From assembly GCA_951812585.1 (NCBI GenBank), contig OX638318.1, positions 2,788,380-2,852,379 on the forward strand: a DNA stretch of 64,000 nt, given 5' to 3'. The DNA comes from Rhodothermales bacterium (GTDB lineage Bacteria > Bacteroidota > Rhodothermia > Rhodothermales > Bin80). Positions within the stretch are counted from its first letter, which is position 1; each line of letters opens with the position of its first letter. Of this stretch, positions 1 through 10,400 are shown in pieces. A program made the position numbers and the translations under genes. The notes below the pieces were generated by a model, which had not been told where the DNA came from, did not search any database, and saw only the letters and a program-made list of their open reading frames with translations.

Positions 1-1
1 C

Positions 2-340
2 TGCACGTCGGGCGGACCTGCTGAGAACGGCCAGATCTGGCGGTACGACTTGGGATCAGAGCAGCTCGCACTATTCGTTGAAGCCGAGGAGGGCGGACTC
101 ATGCGCCGTGCGGATAATCTGACGGTCGCCCCCTGGGGCGACATCGTGGTGTGCGAAGACTCCGACAGCATCGATCATCTTGTGGGCATCACGCCCGACG
201 GCAATATGTACCGCTTGGCGCGCAACGTGCTCAGCGATTCCGAGCTGGCCGGGTCCGTGTTCTCTCCTGATGGCACAACGCTTTTTGTGAATCTGCAGCA
301 AGACGGCCTCACGCTCGCCATCACGGGTCCGTGGACATAG
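2..340 (+). CDS. PhoX-like secreted alkaline phosphatase, C-terminal end (partial)
   Basis: The reading frame is open from the window edge to a stop at 338-340, so only the last ~112 residues are seen. The visible part contains GQIWRYDLGS near the start, then an LTVAPWGDIVVCEDS stretch and SVFSPDGTTLFVNLQ near the end. These are typical of the last beta-propeller blades of PhoX/DUF839 proteins, which are calcium-dependent extracytoplasmic phosphatases. The N-terminal half, including any Tat signal and most metal ligands, lies outside the window, so activity cannot be judged. A decayed regulator gene lies convergent just downstream. Another six-bladed propeller protein is possible, but the FSPDG-FVNLQ ending favours PhoX. 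Confidence 0.75.
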   Translation, partial: CTSGGPAENGQIWRYDLGSEQLALFVEAEEGGLMRRADNLTVAPWGDIVVCEDSDSIDHLVGITPDGNMYRLARNVLSDSELAGSVFSPDGTTLFVNLQQDGLTLAITGPWT

Positions 341-940
341 GATCGCGTTGATGGTGTGCAGCGGCGTGCGTGAAAGGATCATGCCCCCATTATGGAGTCC
401 CAGATGGTGCGGCACGCAATAAAGGGAGGCGATCGCCTTCAGCAGGGTGTTCAGCATGGGCGAATCTCCCACGGAGGCTGCCAGATCCGCTTGGAACTCG
501 TCCACATGCTTTGCGCTGCGGCGCCGCGCCGCCGCCTTCGATAGCTGATCCAGAGACGAGGCAGGCTATTCCACCGCTTTGGCTATGTCCCGAATCGCCA
601 GACGCAGTCCGTACCGCACGACTGTGGACGCACCCGGAATGCAGGGCTATCACGCGGGGCGTGAAGGCCGTCAGGAGTTGGATTAGTGCATCCATGGCGG
701 TACCTTCATGGGTGTGGCTGCGTTCAACTTCCAACTGGAGATTGCGTTGTTGTACAAGCGCTTGGCACGCGCCAGTGGCATACCAGTCCGCCAGCCAGGC
801 AGAGGCGCAGGCACCATGAAGGCGCGCCCCTCCTCATGGAGAATCCCCAGGCGGCGCAGGCTGGCCAACCTGCGCCGCCATCCGGGGCCACCAGGCGGCG
901 CCATAGCGTAAGACTTCGGGCATGGTGCAGGCGTTTGTGA
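341..940 (-). pseudogene. Decayed FadR/GntR-like transcriptional regulator
   Basis: This stretch has no intact gene, but the minus strand carries regulator-like pieces in three frames. Around 820-900 there is a winged-helix-like segment (LASLRRLGILHEEGRAFMV). Around 660-735 a second frame gives a helix with MDALIQLLTAFTPRV. Around 350-505 a third frame gives DEFQADLAASVGDSPMLNTL and then LHTINAI, which resembles the helical FCD/FadR effector domain (F-x-L-x-x-x-x-G-N/D-x-x-L pattern). The order wing, helix, FCD end is collinear, consistent with one gene broken by at least two frameshifts. The call rests on pattern memory only. The alternative is chance similarity in GC-rich DNA. The rest of the interval up to 1069 shows nothing recognisable. 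Confidence 0.4.
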
Positions 941-1069
941 TCGTGGGCTGATTAAGGCACGTCTATTGCACGGGCTGGTCGACTACGTCACAGATGCTGC
1001 GCGTCGCTTCCTGCGGGACAATAGGCTGCTTATCCGCCAGGCGGGGCGCCCGCGCCGAATCCAGCTGCT

Positions 1070-1567
1070 ATGAACAACCAGAAGCCTATCCTCATACTGA
1101 CGACCGGCGGCACTATTGATAAGGTCTATTTTGATGCCCGGAGCACGTACAGCGTGGGAGATCCGCAGATCACGGAGATCTTGCGGATTGTCGGCGTCAC
1201 CTGCCCGTACACCATTGACACGCTGATGGCGAAGGACAGCATGGACCTGTCGTCAGCAGACCGAGACATCATCAAGCGTCGCATCAAGCAGGCAACCGAG
1301 CGCCGCATCCTCATCACACATGGTACGGACACCATGGTGGAGACGGCGCTGCACCTTGGCCACGTTTCTGACAAGACAATCGTCCTGGTCGGTGCGCTTA
1401 TGCCCGCACGGTTCAAATTCACAGATGCGGAATTCAACATTGGATTTGCATTAGCGGCCGTACAGGCGCTGCCGCCGGGAACCTACGTGGCTATGAACGG
1501 GCAGATCTTTCACCCGACGCAGACACGCAAAAACTTTGAGCTGAATCGGTTTGAACCGATTCAGTAG
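1070..1567 (+). CDS. Stand-alone asparaginase N-terminal domain protein
   Basis: The 165-residue protein begins with a beta strand and the TTGGTIDK motif (residues 11-18) that carries the first catalytic threonine of L-asparaginases. It also has HGTDTM (about residues 84-89), the second Thr-Asp active-site motif. Ordinary asparaginases are about 330 residues with a second domain that supplies part of the dimer active site. Here the stop falls right after the N-terminal domain, so hydrolysis of asparagine is not assured. Single-domain homologues are known, so this need not be a truncation. The ATG at 1070 is chosen because the conserved strand starts within six residues. It lies 20 bp upstream of the next open frame. 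Confidence 0.8.
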   Translation: MNNQKPILILTTGGTIDKVYFDARSTYSVGDPQITEILRIVGVTCPYTIDTLMAKDSMDLSSADRDIIKRRIKQATERRILITHGTDTMVETALHLGHVSDKTIVLVGALMPARFKFTDAEFNIGFALAAVQALPPGTYVAMNGQIFHPTQTRKNFELNRFEPIQ

Positions 1568-1641
1568 CGCAGTCGGGCTATAGCCCAGTGAAGCATTGGA
1601 CTGATTCTTGCTGTGATATGCGCCAGAAATCCCTCGCTGGC

Positions 1642-2169
1642 ATGCCGCAAAACCGATTTGATGCGCTCCTAGTGCAGCGGGCACAGCAAGGGGATGCGCG
1701 TGCAAGGGATCAGCTGCTGCGCCGCTTGCAAGCCGTGCTCCGATCATTTTTTGTGAAGCGCATAGGCCGCGCACCCGTCATCGATGACCTGGTGCAGAAC
1801 ACACTGCTCCGCGTCCACAACGGATTGGAGGTGCTCAAGGATCCTGAGCGCTTGAAAGCCTTTGCCATGAAGGCGGCCCTCTTCGAGTTGCAGGACTACT
1901 ACCGTGGTCGCTATAGTCCCAAGGAGGTGCTCTACGACCCTCATGCAGTGACCACGGCGTCACCCGCGCAATCCGCCTGGGCCGGAAGCCAAGTGGACCT
2001 GGAGCGGGCGTTTGCGCTGCTTACGCCGCATGCGCGGCGTATACTGGAGTTGCGAGAGTACGGCTACCGGTACAAGGACATTGCCCAGATGCTCAGCACC
2101 ACAGAATCGGCTGCGAAGATGCAGGTGAAGCGCGCCTTCGAAAAGATGCGCAGAGCGTTCTGCACGTAG
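1642..2169 (+). CDS. ECF-type RNA polymerase sigma factor (module 1)
   Basis: The protein has a sigma-2 region starting at LLVQRAQQGDARARDQLL and containing VIDDLVQNTLLRV. This is followed by a sigma-4 helix-turn-helix (HARRILELREYGYRYKDIA, then STTESAAKMQVKRA), the usual two-domain ECF layout. It probably directs RNA polymerase to the receptor operon downstream and is controlled by the FecR-like protein encoded next. The frame stays open upstream to a GTG at 1588, with ATGs at 1618 and 1642. I take 1642 because the sigma-2 domain begins eight residues later, but 1618 is equally possible. Unlike the classic FecI, the 193-residue maximum frame has a rather divergent linker. Confidence 0.85.
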   Translation: MPQNRFDALLVQRAQQGDARARDQLLRRLQAVLRSFFVKRIGRAPVIDDLVQNTLLRVHNGLEVLKDPERLKAFAMKAALFELQDYYRGRYSPKEVLYDPHAVTTASPAQSAWAGSQVDLERAFALLTPHARRILELREYGYRYKDIAQMLSTTESAAKMQVKRAFEKMRRAFCT

Positions 2170-2254
2170 CGGAGGGATGGGTCAGCTTTTTCCGACAGCA
2201 CGCGTTACCATTTGACCGCTTGCGGCGGCTAATACGGCGTACGGTCAGTATACC

Positions 2255-3343
2255 ATGGCAGCAATGCAGGACGTATTGAACTTGCTGTTGCAGGATGAGC
2301 CGCTGACGCCTGTGCAGCGAGCCGCCTTGACGAAGGACCCAGCGTTGCGCGCATCTGTGCAGCGGTGGCTGGCGTTTCGTGCAACGCTCCGGGCGCACCT
2401 CGACGAAGCATTGCCGGAGCGGCGGATTTTTGTGCTCCATACGCTGATGGAGGCTGGCCACGCCGATGAGCTGACGGAAGCGGAGCGCACGGAGGTCGCT
2501 GCATCGCAGGGCATCATGACGCGGGCCCTGGAACAATACCCTGCGCTGCGCGATGCCGCGGATCGCATCGCCGAGGACCGTGCGGTGTTTATGGCATGCT
2601 GGGAGCAGCCGGTGCGCATACGCCGTCTGACGCCCACGGCGTGGCGCATCGCAGCGGCTGTTGCGCTCATCATCGGATTCGGCACCGTCTTTGCGCTCTT
2701 CTTTGCAACTAATAATGCCGAAACCCCTATTGCCGTGCGTGATGGCGGCTTGGAACGTGTACAGCTGCCCGATGGCTCGATAGTGCATCTGATAGAGGAG
2801 GGCATGCTGCTGTACGACGCGAAGGACTTTGCGCGTCACGTGTCGGTTCGCGGCAACGCGTTCTTTGACATCGTCCATGCCGACGCGCCCTTCACAGTGG
2901 CCTCTCCTGGCGCAGTCATCACAGTGCTCGGCACGCGGTTCGGGATTCAATCGGACGACAATAGCACGATGGTAGTGCTAGAAAGCGGCCGGGTGTCGCT
3001 AGCCGCGGAGCATGCGCTGGACCAACCCGTCTTGCTTAGCCCAAAAGAGATGAGCCGCGTTGTGCGCGGCAATCTGCCGGACGCGCCTGCCGCGGTGGAC
3101 CTCGCGCAAGCCTTGCATTGGACTGGTTACCTTTTCTTTGATGCGACACCGATGTTCCAGGTCAGCCGCGTGCTACAGGACCGGTTTGAGGTAGCCATCG
3201 CCGTTAGCGAAGCACTAAAGGACGAACAAGTCAGCGGCACGTTTGAGCCCGGCGACGATATAGCTTATATCCTGACGACCCTGGCGACCACACTCGATGC
3301 CGTGGTGGAACGGGACGAATCCGCAGGATTCATCGTCCGCTAA
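2255..3343 (+). CDS. FecR family anti-sigma/signal-transducing protein (module 1)
   Basis: This 362-residue protein has a cytoplasmic N-terminal half and one membrane segment (about residues 132-153, AAAVALIIGFGTVFALFFA). The periplasmic half opens with the FecR pattern: VQLPDGSIVHL, then SVRGNAFFDI and PGAVITVLGTRFGI. A secretin/TonB short N-terminal-like fold closes the protein (RVLQDRFEVAIAV, ERDESAGFIVR). FecR proteins span the inner membrane and relay the state of a TonB receptor signalling domain to an ECF sigma factor. The gene lies 85 bp behind the sigma gene and 87 bp ahead of a receptor with a matching STN domain, so the three form one signalling unit. Confidence 0.88.
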   Translation: MAAMQDVLNLLLQDEPLTPVQRAALTKDPALRASVQRWLAFRATLRAHLDEALPERRIFVLHTLMEAGHADELTEAERTEVAASQGIMTRALEQYPALRDAADRIAEDRAVFMACWEQPVRIRRLTPTAWRIAAAVALIIGFGTVFALFFATNNAETPIAVRDGGLERVQLPDGSIVHLIEEGMLLYDAKDFARHVSVRGNAFFDIVHADAPFTVASPGAVITVLGTRFGIQSDDNSTMVVLESGRVSLAAEHALDQPVLLSPKEMSRVVRGNLPDAPAAVDLAQALHWTGYLFFDATPMFQVSRVLQDRFEVAIAVSEALKDEQVSGTFEPGDDIAYILTTLATTLDAVVERDESAGFIVR

Positions 3344-3430
3344 TGCGCTGAGCTTACCCTGCCTTGCGGAACACGCGGGCACCAGCGCAGTAGTCTGACA
3401 CCGCGGCTATATGGGCTAGCGGTTTTGTCT

Positions 3431-6070
3431 ATGGCACCGAAGCGTAGGATTGCGCTTCTTTGCAGTTGTTGGCTGCTTCTTGTCGGTGCCGCCCAGGCGC
3501 AGCAGATCACGGTAGACTTCAGGGATGTAGCACTGCGCGAGGCGCTGGAGGTGTTCAGCACGCAGGAGCGCGTAACGTTTATCTTTTCAGAGCGCCAAGT
3601 ACGTGACCTCCGTTCCACATGTGCGTACCAGGGCACCGTGGTTGGGGACGCGATAGCGTGCATCCTTCAAGGAACGACTTTGCGCGCTGAGCGCGTGCGT
3701 CGACGCCAATATGTTCTGTCCAGCATCTCGCCGGCAGCCCACGTGGTGCCGCTCGGGATGATTCGCGGGTTTGTAACGGATGCCACCTCGGGCGAGATGC
3801 TTTCCGGCGCGAACATCTATCTGGCAAGCATGCGCCTGGGCACCATCACCAACAGCGCCGGATACTTTGCGCTGTCCCACCTGCCGCCGGTAGACTATAC
3901 GGTGCGTATCTCGTATGTGGGCTACGCTGCAGTAGACACGGTGATGGCGGCGTACGCCGCACCGCTGTCGCACATCCGGCTGCAGCGCATAACGATCGTG
4001 GAGCAGGCGCAGGAAGTCGTCGCACCTCTGTATGAACCGTTGGCGGTGGAGCCCGGAGTGTTGCGCGTGCCGACGGGCATACTGCAGCGAATGCCGGGTT
4101 TCCCGGGTGAAGCCGACCTGCTCAATGCACTGCGCTGGCTGCCCGGCGTGCAAAGGGCGGGCACCAGCACCAGTGGCCTCGTGGTGCGCGGAAGTGCGCC
4201 GGATCAGAATCTCTATCTGCTTGACGGGGCCCCCGTCTACCATCCGTGGCACGCCTTCAGTCTGGTGTCAACGTTTCAGTCGGAGAAGTTCAAGGATGTG
4301 CGGCTTTATCGGGGCTCCTTTCCGGCGGAGCACGGCGGACGACTCTCTGCAGTATTGGATGCGGAAATGAAAGACGGCAACCGCGAAGAGGCTACCGCTG
4401 CCGTGGCTGTCGGCGCATTCAGCGGTCGATTTATTCTGGAAACCCCTCTGGGTGATCATAGCTCGGCAATGTTTTCGGTGCGCCGCTCGTACATCGACGG
4501 GGTCATCGGTAAGACGCAGCCCGTCAGCGATGGCGTCGTGGTGGACACCATGCGTACGGGTTACTATTTCATGGACATGAGCGGCAAGATCACCTGGCGT
4601 CCGTCCAACCGGCAGCGCCTGTCGCTCAGCGTCTACGGCGGGCGTGATGTCTTGGATTTGCGTCTGCCCTTTGACATCACGCTGGACTTTACTTCATCGC
4701 TTCGCTTCAGGGACTGGTTGCGTCCGTCCGAGTTATTCTTTGAGGTAGACACGCACTGGGGTAACTATCTGGTCAATGCGCGCTACCAGTATTTGCATTC
4801 CAACCAGCTGTTTGTAACGGCGGCGTTGTATTCGTCCAGCTACGTAGCGCGCGAAAGCATTTACATACAGCCCGTGGTGTCCTCGTCCGTCATGTCCCGG
4901 TACCATGTCAATCTGCACGATGCCGGGCTCAAGCTGGATGTGGACTATTACCCTTTGCTGACGCACCAGGTGCGGACGGGGCTGCGTGTAGTGCGCCGGA
5001 TCTTCAACAGCAAACTCGATGCCGAGATTCGGCGCACCCCGGGATCTGTTGACAACACCAATCAGGAGAGCCGATTGTCGGCGGTTGAGCTGGTGGGGTA
5101 CATACAAGACACTTGGAAGCCCATGGCAAGCCTGCAGGTGCAGCTAGGGCTTCGCGGAAGCATCCTGAGCGGCGGCACGCGCCTAGTGCTCGATCCACGG
5201 TTGGGGCTGCGCTTTGATGGCGGCACTTTTGTCCTGCGGGCTTCTGGGGGAGCGCAGGTGCAGTACGTCCACCGCATTCGGGATCGATATTCCTTTCTGT
5301 ACGACCTGGTTTCTGCGCGCTGGGTGCCTGCTAGCGGGTCGCTGGACCCTTCGCGAAGCATAAACATGTCGGTGGGGGTGGCGGCGCCGTTCACGCAGGC
5401 GATCACATGGTCGCTGGATGCGTACTGGCATACGTCCAACGGTATCTTGCTGCCTACGGATGAGGCCCGCGACAAGGACGGGCTGGAGGGGCCGGGCATA
5501 GAGTTGGGGACGCTGCTTGGGCAATATTCGCGCGGTCGGGCACGGGCCTATGGCCTGGAGTCCATGACACGCGTACGGCTGGGGCCGTGGCTGAGCTGGA
5601 TCAGTTATGCTGCGGGCCGTTCCTTCAGCCGAACGCCCGAGTTGAGCGACAAGTCGTATCGGCCTGCACGGTACGATGTGCCGCAGATTTTTCAAGCGGC
5701 GATAATGCGCGACGTTGGACGGTTTACGTTTTCGATTTCTTCGGTGTGGCGCAGCGGCTACCCAACGACCGTGCCCATTGCGCGCTATGCTGTGGGCGAT
5801 CCACTCAGCGAAACGCCCACGCGCTACTTGCACCGGCCGCGCATCAACAATGGGCGACTGCCGGCGTTCTTTCGTCTGGGATTCCAGGCGGGCTACTGGT
5901 TCACTGTAAGAACGGCGCGGATCAGCGCTCAGGTCCAGGCCTACAACCTCACCAATCGCCGCAATGTGGTAGGGCGTGAGTACTACCCGGAAGGCGATGG
6001 TCCGGTGTTGGTAGAGGACCGGCACGGATTTCCGCTGATACCGCTGTTTGAGATCAAGGCAGAATTGTGA
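3431..6070 (+). CDS. TonB-dependent receptor with STN signalling domain and carboxypeptidase-like domain (module 1)
   Basis: The protein begins with a signal peptide (MAPKRRIALLCSCWLLL, cut after AQAQ). Next comes an STN domain of about 60 residues (VDFRDVALREALEVF, then GTVVGDAIACIL). A CarboxypepD-reg-like beta domain follows (IRGFVTDATSGEMLSGANIY), then the TonB plug (GVLRVPTG, VVRGSAPDQNLYLLDGAPV) and a long outer-membrane barrel ending in FEIKAEL. The STN domain is the part that talks to FecR proteins. Substrate cannot be read from the sequence. An alternative TTG start lies two codons upstream. The DUF4249 gene behind it overlaps the stop codon. Confidence 0.92.
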   Translation: MAPKRRIALLCSCWLLLVGAAQAQQITVDFRDVALREALEVFSTQERVTFIFSERQVRDLRSTCAYQGTVVGDAIACILQGTTLRAERVRRRQYVLSSISPAAHVVPLGMIRGFVTDATSGEMLSGANIYLASMRLGTITNSAGYFALSHLPPVDYTVRISYVGYAAVDTVMAAYAAPLSHIRLQRITIVEQAQEVVAPLYEPLAVEPGVLRVPTGILQRMPGFPGEADLLNALRWLPGVQRAGTSTSGLVVRGSAPDQNLYLLDGAPVYHPWHAFSLVSTFQSEKFKDVRLYRGSFPAEHGGRLSAVLDAEMKDGNREEATAAVAVGAFSGRFILETPLGDHSSAMFSVRRSYIDGVIGKTQPVSDGVVVDTMRTGYYFMDMSGKITWRPSNRQRLSLSVYGGRDVLDLRLPFDITLDFTSSLRFRDWLRPSELFFEVDTHWGNYLVNARYQYLHSNQLFVTAALYSSSYVARESIYIQPVVSSSVMSRYHVNLHDAGLKLDVDYYPLLTHQVRTGLRVVRRIFNSKLDAEIRRTPGSVDNTNQESRLSAVELVGYIQDTWKPMASLQVQLGLRGSILSGGTRLVLDPRLGLRFDGGTFVLRASGGAQVQYVHRIRDRYSFLYDLVSARWVPASGSLDPSRSINMSVGVAAPFTQAITWSLDAYWHTSNGILLPTDEARDKDGLEGPGIELGTLLGQYSRGRARAYGLESMTRVRLGPWLSWISYAAGRSFSRTPELSDKSYRPARYDVPQIFQAAIMRDVGRFTFSISSVWRSGYPTTVPIARYAVGDPLSETPTRYLHRPRINNGRLPAFFRLGFQAGYWFTVRTARISAQVQAYNLTNRRNVVGREYYPEGDGPVLVEDRHGFPLIPLFEIKAEL

Positions 6071-6978
6071 CGATGCGCCCGAAAATCATAGCATTCCTGG
6101 TCCTGATGAGTGCGGGATGTGATGCGGTGCACCAGTCTTCCCCTACGCTGCTGGTTGTCGAGTCCTATGTCGCATCCCAAGAGTCGCTACCCGTGGTGCA
6201 CCTGCGGCAGACGCGCCCGCTGGGCGATCCGTACGTGCTCGGAGCGTCCACGGCGGCCGCCGGTGCGACCGTGAGTGTCGCCATGGACTCGTTGTGGTTC
6301 GACTACGCGATGGATGAACCGGGCGTCTATGAACCGCTCGTGGATCACCTGGTGCTCCCGCAGGCGGAGCTGAGCCTAGATGTAGCGTGGCAGGGCCAGC
6401 GGGCAGCGGCAACAACGCGCGTGCCCCCAGTGCTGACACTGGATTCGGTTCTTGTTGTCGCGGGCGAAGAACCGGTCAGTGGCTTGATTCTGGATTCGCT
6501 CTTCATCGATCCTGCGCAGATTGATACGATCCGATTCGATTCGCTCCGCACAGGGGCTTCCGAAGGGTTTGTGTATCTGGTGGAGGTCACCATGCAGTGG
6601 CGGGTGGATTATGCCGAAGAAGGTTTGGATGGTGCCTATTGGGTTCGCACGCAGCTGCGGCCTGATCTGGCCGACCGCACTCGGCTGGATGAGTACTTTC
6701 TGCGCCCGGAGCAGCTGCTCAAGGAGCGGCATATTGCGCGCGATGCTGCAGGCCGCCGCATATGGACCGGCGTCTATGCGGTTCCTGTGGACGCTGCGGA
6801 TGCGCCCATGCCCGTGCACCGGCTGCGCGTTGCTCTGGTCCGAAGCACGCAGGCGTATGCGCAGTTTGTCTCGGGCAGCGACAATCCGAGGCGGAGGGAG
6901 CCGCCAACAAACATTACGGGGGCATTGGGCATCTTCGCCGGAGTATCCGTGGATTCTTTTAGCGTCGTGGTTCAGTAG
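6067..6978 (+). CDS. DUF4249-type lipoprotein, receptor partner
   Basis: A lipoprotein signal (IIAFLVLMSAGC, lipobox cysteine near residue 18) is followed by LLVVESYV, the N-terminal strand typical of DUF4249 proteins, and by a repeated beta-rich body ending with GIFAGVSVDSF. DUF4249 genes commonly follow TonB receptors in Bacteroidota and Rhodothermota and are thought to be surface- or periplasm-facing partners, with no known reaction. The GTG start at 6067 overlaps the receptor stop by four bases (GTGA), which indicates translational coupling. An ATG two codons downstream is the alternative. The protein closes the first sigma/FecR/receptor module. Confidence 0.85.
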   Translation: MTMRPKIIAFLVLMSAGCDAVHQSSPTLLVVESYVASQESLPVVHLRQTRPLGDPYVLGASTAAAGATVSVAMDSLWFDYAMDEPGVYEPLVDHLVLPQAELSLDVAWQGQRAAATTRVPPVLTLDSVLVVAGEEPVSGLILDSLFIDPAQIDTIRFDSLRTGASEGFVYLVEVTMQWRVDYAEEGLDGAYWVRTQLRPDLADRTRLDEYFLRPEQLLKERHIARDAAGRRIWTGVYAVPVDAADAPMPVHRLRVALVRSTQAYAQFVSGSDNPRRREPPTNITGALGIFAGVSVDSFSVVVQ

Positions 6979-7460
6979 CGCACCAGACGTGCGCTCACCG
7001 GCAGCAAGACGAAATGCTCAGCGCTGCTGGCCATGCATTCAGGTACCGCGCCAGCGCGTTTGGTGGACCGTGCCTGTGACGCTTTGCCACCTGAGCGCAG
7101 CGCGCCGATCGGTGCCGTACGGCCGAAGATCTGGCACAGGCCCACCAAGGCGCACGTGTCCGTCTGCCCGCCAGATCGGTCGCAGCCGCGTAGCCCCAGT
7201 TGGTGGGTGACGTTCGCCTCCACTCCAAGCCGCGGATCCGCGCGCCCTGACAAAGCGCTTCGTAGGCAAGCTTCCAAGGTAACCCGCGCCCTGGCACCTG
7301 AGCCGGGTCGCTACAGGTGGTGTACGTCCGCAAAAGTCGCTGCAACGTCCCCTTTACTATCTTTGATACTTGCCATCGGCGCGCTGCATGCGTTGTGCTT
7401 CATGCCCGTTGCCTGATGGCAACCTATGTGGCGCAAACCTACCGCCCAACTACATCCGCC
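6979..7460 (+). other. Intergenic stretch without a supported gene
   Basis: About 480 bases separate the DUF4249 gene from the VPS10-like gene. No RNA gene, terminator or repeat is evident. A minus-strand open frame at 6972-7277 ends in HFVLLPVSARLVRY, which resembles the last strand of an outer-membrane barrel, but the rest is not recognisable and may be a relic or chance. Confidence 0.3.
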
Positions 7461-10400
7461 ATGAAGACGCTTGCAGGCATCGCTACCGGACTGATCCTCT
7501 TGATTTCGCCCGCATCCGCGCAGGATGCGCCGGCAGTTTCGTACGATTCCGCACTGTTTGAAGGTCTCCGATATCGCATGATTGGGCCATCCCGGGGTGG
7601 ACGCGTGACGACGGTGGCGGGGCACCGCGCGACGCCCATGACCTTTTATATGGGGTCCACAGGCGGCGGCGTGTGGAAGACGACCAATGCAGGCCATTCG
7701 TGGGAAAACATCTCGGACGGGTATTTCTCCACCGCCTCCATCGGGTCCATCGATGTGGCTGACAGCGACCCGCGCGTCCTGTACGTCGGGACAGGCTCGG
7801 ATGGCATTCGCAGCAATGTGATCATTGGGCGCGGCCTATACAAGTCCACCGATAGTGGCGACTCGTGGTCATTCATGGGACTTCGGGCAGCGGGGCAGAT
7901 CGGATCGGTGGTGGTTCATCCCACCAACCCGGATGTCGTTTATGTAGCTGCGCTGGGCAGTCCCTTTGGGCCGAACCCGGAGCGAGGGGTCTACAAGACG
8001 GTGGATGGGGGACGGACCTGGAGCCATGCGCTGTATGTCTCGGACCGGACCGGTGCCGTTGATATTGAGCTGAACCCTGCCAATCCCGATATTGTCTATG
8101 CGGCGCTCTGGCGCGCAGAGCGCAAGCCGTGGACGATCATCAGCGGGGATGACAAGGAAGATGGCATATACATCTCGCGCGACGCGGGGGCTACCTGGAC
8201 CAAGAGCGAAGCTGGACTGCCGCAGGGACTCATTGGAAAGATCGACTTCGCGGTATCGCCCGCCGATCCAAGCCGCGTGTACGCGCTGGTGGAGGCCAAG
8301 CCGGAAGAGGAGGGACTCTACCGATCCAATGATCGTGGCCAGTCCTGGCACTTGGTCAACAGCGCGGGCTACCTGATGACGCGCCCATTCTATTACACGA
8401 ATGTGGATGCCGATCCCACCAATGCCGATATCGTCTGGGTCAACAACCTGGGGCTACATCGCTCCGAGGACGGGGGCGTCTCCTTCACGCGCGTCGGTAC
8501 GCCGCACGGCGACAACCACGATATGTGGATTAATCCAGACAATCCATACATCATGGTGCAATCCAATGACGGGGGTGCCAACGTGACGCTTGATGGCGGG
8601 GCCACTTGGAGCACGCAGGAAAACCAGCCTACCGCAGAACTCTATCAGATCGACGTAGACAATCGCTTTCCGTACTGGGTGTATGCAGGGCAGCAGGACA
8701 ACACCACTATCGCCGTACCCAGCCTGCCACCCGACGCGCGACCGGGCGGGGCCGTTGCATACTGGGAAGCCATCGGGGGCTGCGAAACCGGCCCGGCTGT
8801 GCCGCATCCCGTAGACGCCAACATCGTCTACAGCAACTGCAAAGGAACCTTCCGGCGGTACAACCGCAGCACCGGGCAGGAGCAGCACTACTATGTGGGC
8901 GGCGTCTATCTGTACGGCGTCAATCCAAGCACGCTACCGTACCGCTTTCAGCGTGTGGTGCCGATCGAGGTTTCGCCGCATGATCCGGGCGTGATCTATC
9001 ACGGCTCGCAGTATGTACATCGCACGACGGATGAAGGCAAGACCTGGGAAACGATCAGCCCCGACCTCACAGCCTTCAGGCCGGAGCGCCAAGTCGTTTC
9101 CGGTGCTCCGATCACCAGAGACATCACGGGCGAGGAGCACTACAGCACGCTCTATGTTATTGAGGTTTCACCTGTGGATGCGCAGGTGATCTGGACCGGG
9201 GCCAATGACGGGCCGGTTCACGTCACGCGCGACGGCGGAGGCACCTGGGCAGATGTCACGCCGCCATCCATGCCGCCAGAAGGGCGCATACAAACCATCG
9301 ATCCTTCTCCCCACAGTGCTGGCAAGGCCTACGTAGCCGGCTATCGCTATCTGCTGGGGGACTTCCGGCCCTACATCTATCGGACGGACGACTACGGCGC
9401 ATCCTGGCTTTTGTTGACGCCTGGGGACAACGGCATCCCCGATGACACGCCAACGCGCGTGGTGCGCGAGGATCCAGATCGGGCGGGGCTGCTCTATGCA
9501 GGCACTGAGTTTGGGATGTACGTGTCGTTTGACGATGGACGCTCATGGCAATCGTTTCAGCTGAACCTTCCCGTTACGCCGGTAACGGGTATCCGCGTAC
9601 ACCAAAAGGATCTCGTGCTGTCCACCATGGGGCGCGGGTTCTATATCCTGGACAATGTGACGCTGCTGCACACTTTGAGCGCCGAGGTTGCCGCTGCGCA
9701 GCAACACCTGTTTCCTGTGCGCTCAGCGCATTTGATGCGATACAGCGCGGGACGCCGCGGGGCGGCCAGCCCCGAGTACCTTGCGCCCGGCGCCATCATA
9801 GACTACTATCTTGCAGAAGGCCAGGATGAGGCCGTGATCCTTGACGTGATGGATGCCTCGGGGGCTGTGATTCGTACGTTTGCGGGCGCGGCACCGCCCG
9901 AGGAAGGCGCGGAGCAAGGCATGCGGGGTCTGCCCGCCCGGTTCCAAAGGAATGCCGGCCCCGCGGCTACAGCCGGTATGCACCGGTTCATCTGGGATCT
10001 CCGACACACCGGAGTGGGCGGGGCCGGCCCCAGGGTAGCACCGGGGACCTACACCGTACGGCTTCGCAGCGGAAGCTGGCAGGTGTCTCAGGCGGTCGAG
10101 GTCCTGATGGACCCGCGCGTAGCCGCCGACGGTGTCACACAGGCGGACCTGGAGCAGCAGGTCGCCTTCAACCTGGAGCTGCGCGATATCAGGTCCGACG
10201 CGGGTGACGTATCTGCGCGGATCGATACGCTGCAGGCCCGGTTGGAATATCACATCGACGGAGAGGAGCTGCTAGCCGACTTGAAGCAGCTTAAGGATGC
10301 CCTGGTAACCCGGCGGGGCGACAGCTATCCTGCGCCGATGCTTATGGATCAGCTCGGGTACCTGTCGGGCTTCACCAGTCAGAGTTTCCAGCGCGTTGGA

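Noticed and set aside
2093-2950. 285-codon minus-strand open frame
   Set aside because: It lies opposite the FecR gene and has shadow-like composition rich in Arg, Cys and His.
6972-7277. Minus-strand frame ending like an outer-membrane barrel
   Set aside because: Only the last strand looks right. The remainder has no barrel pattern, so it is not called as a gene.
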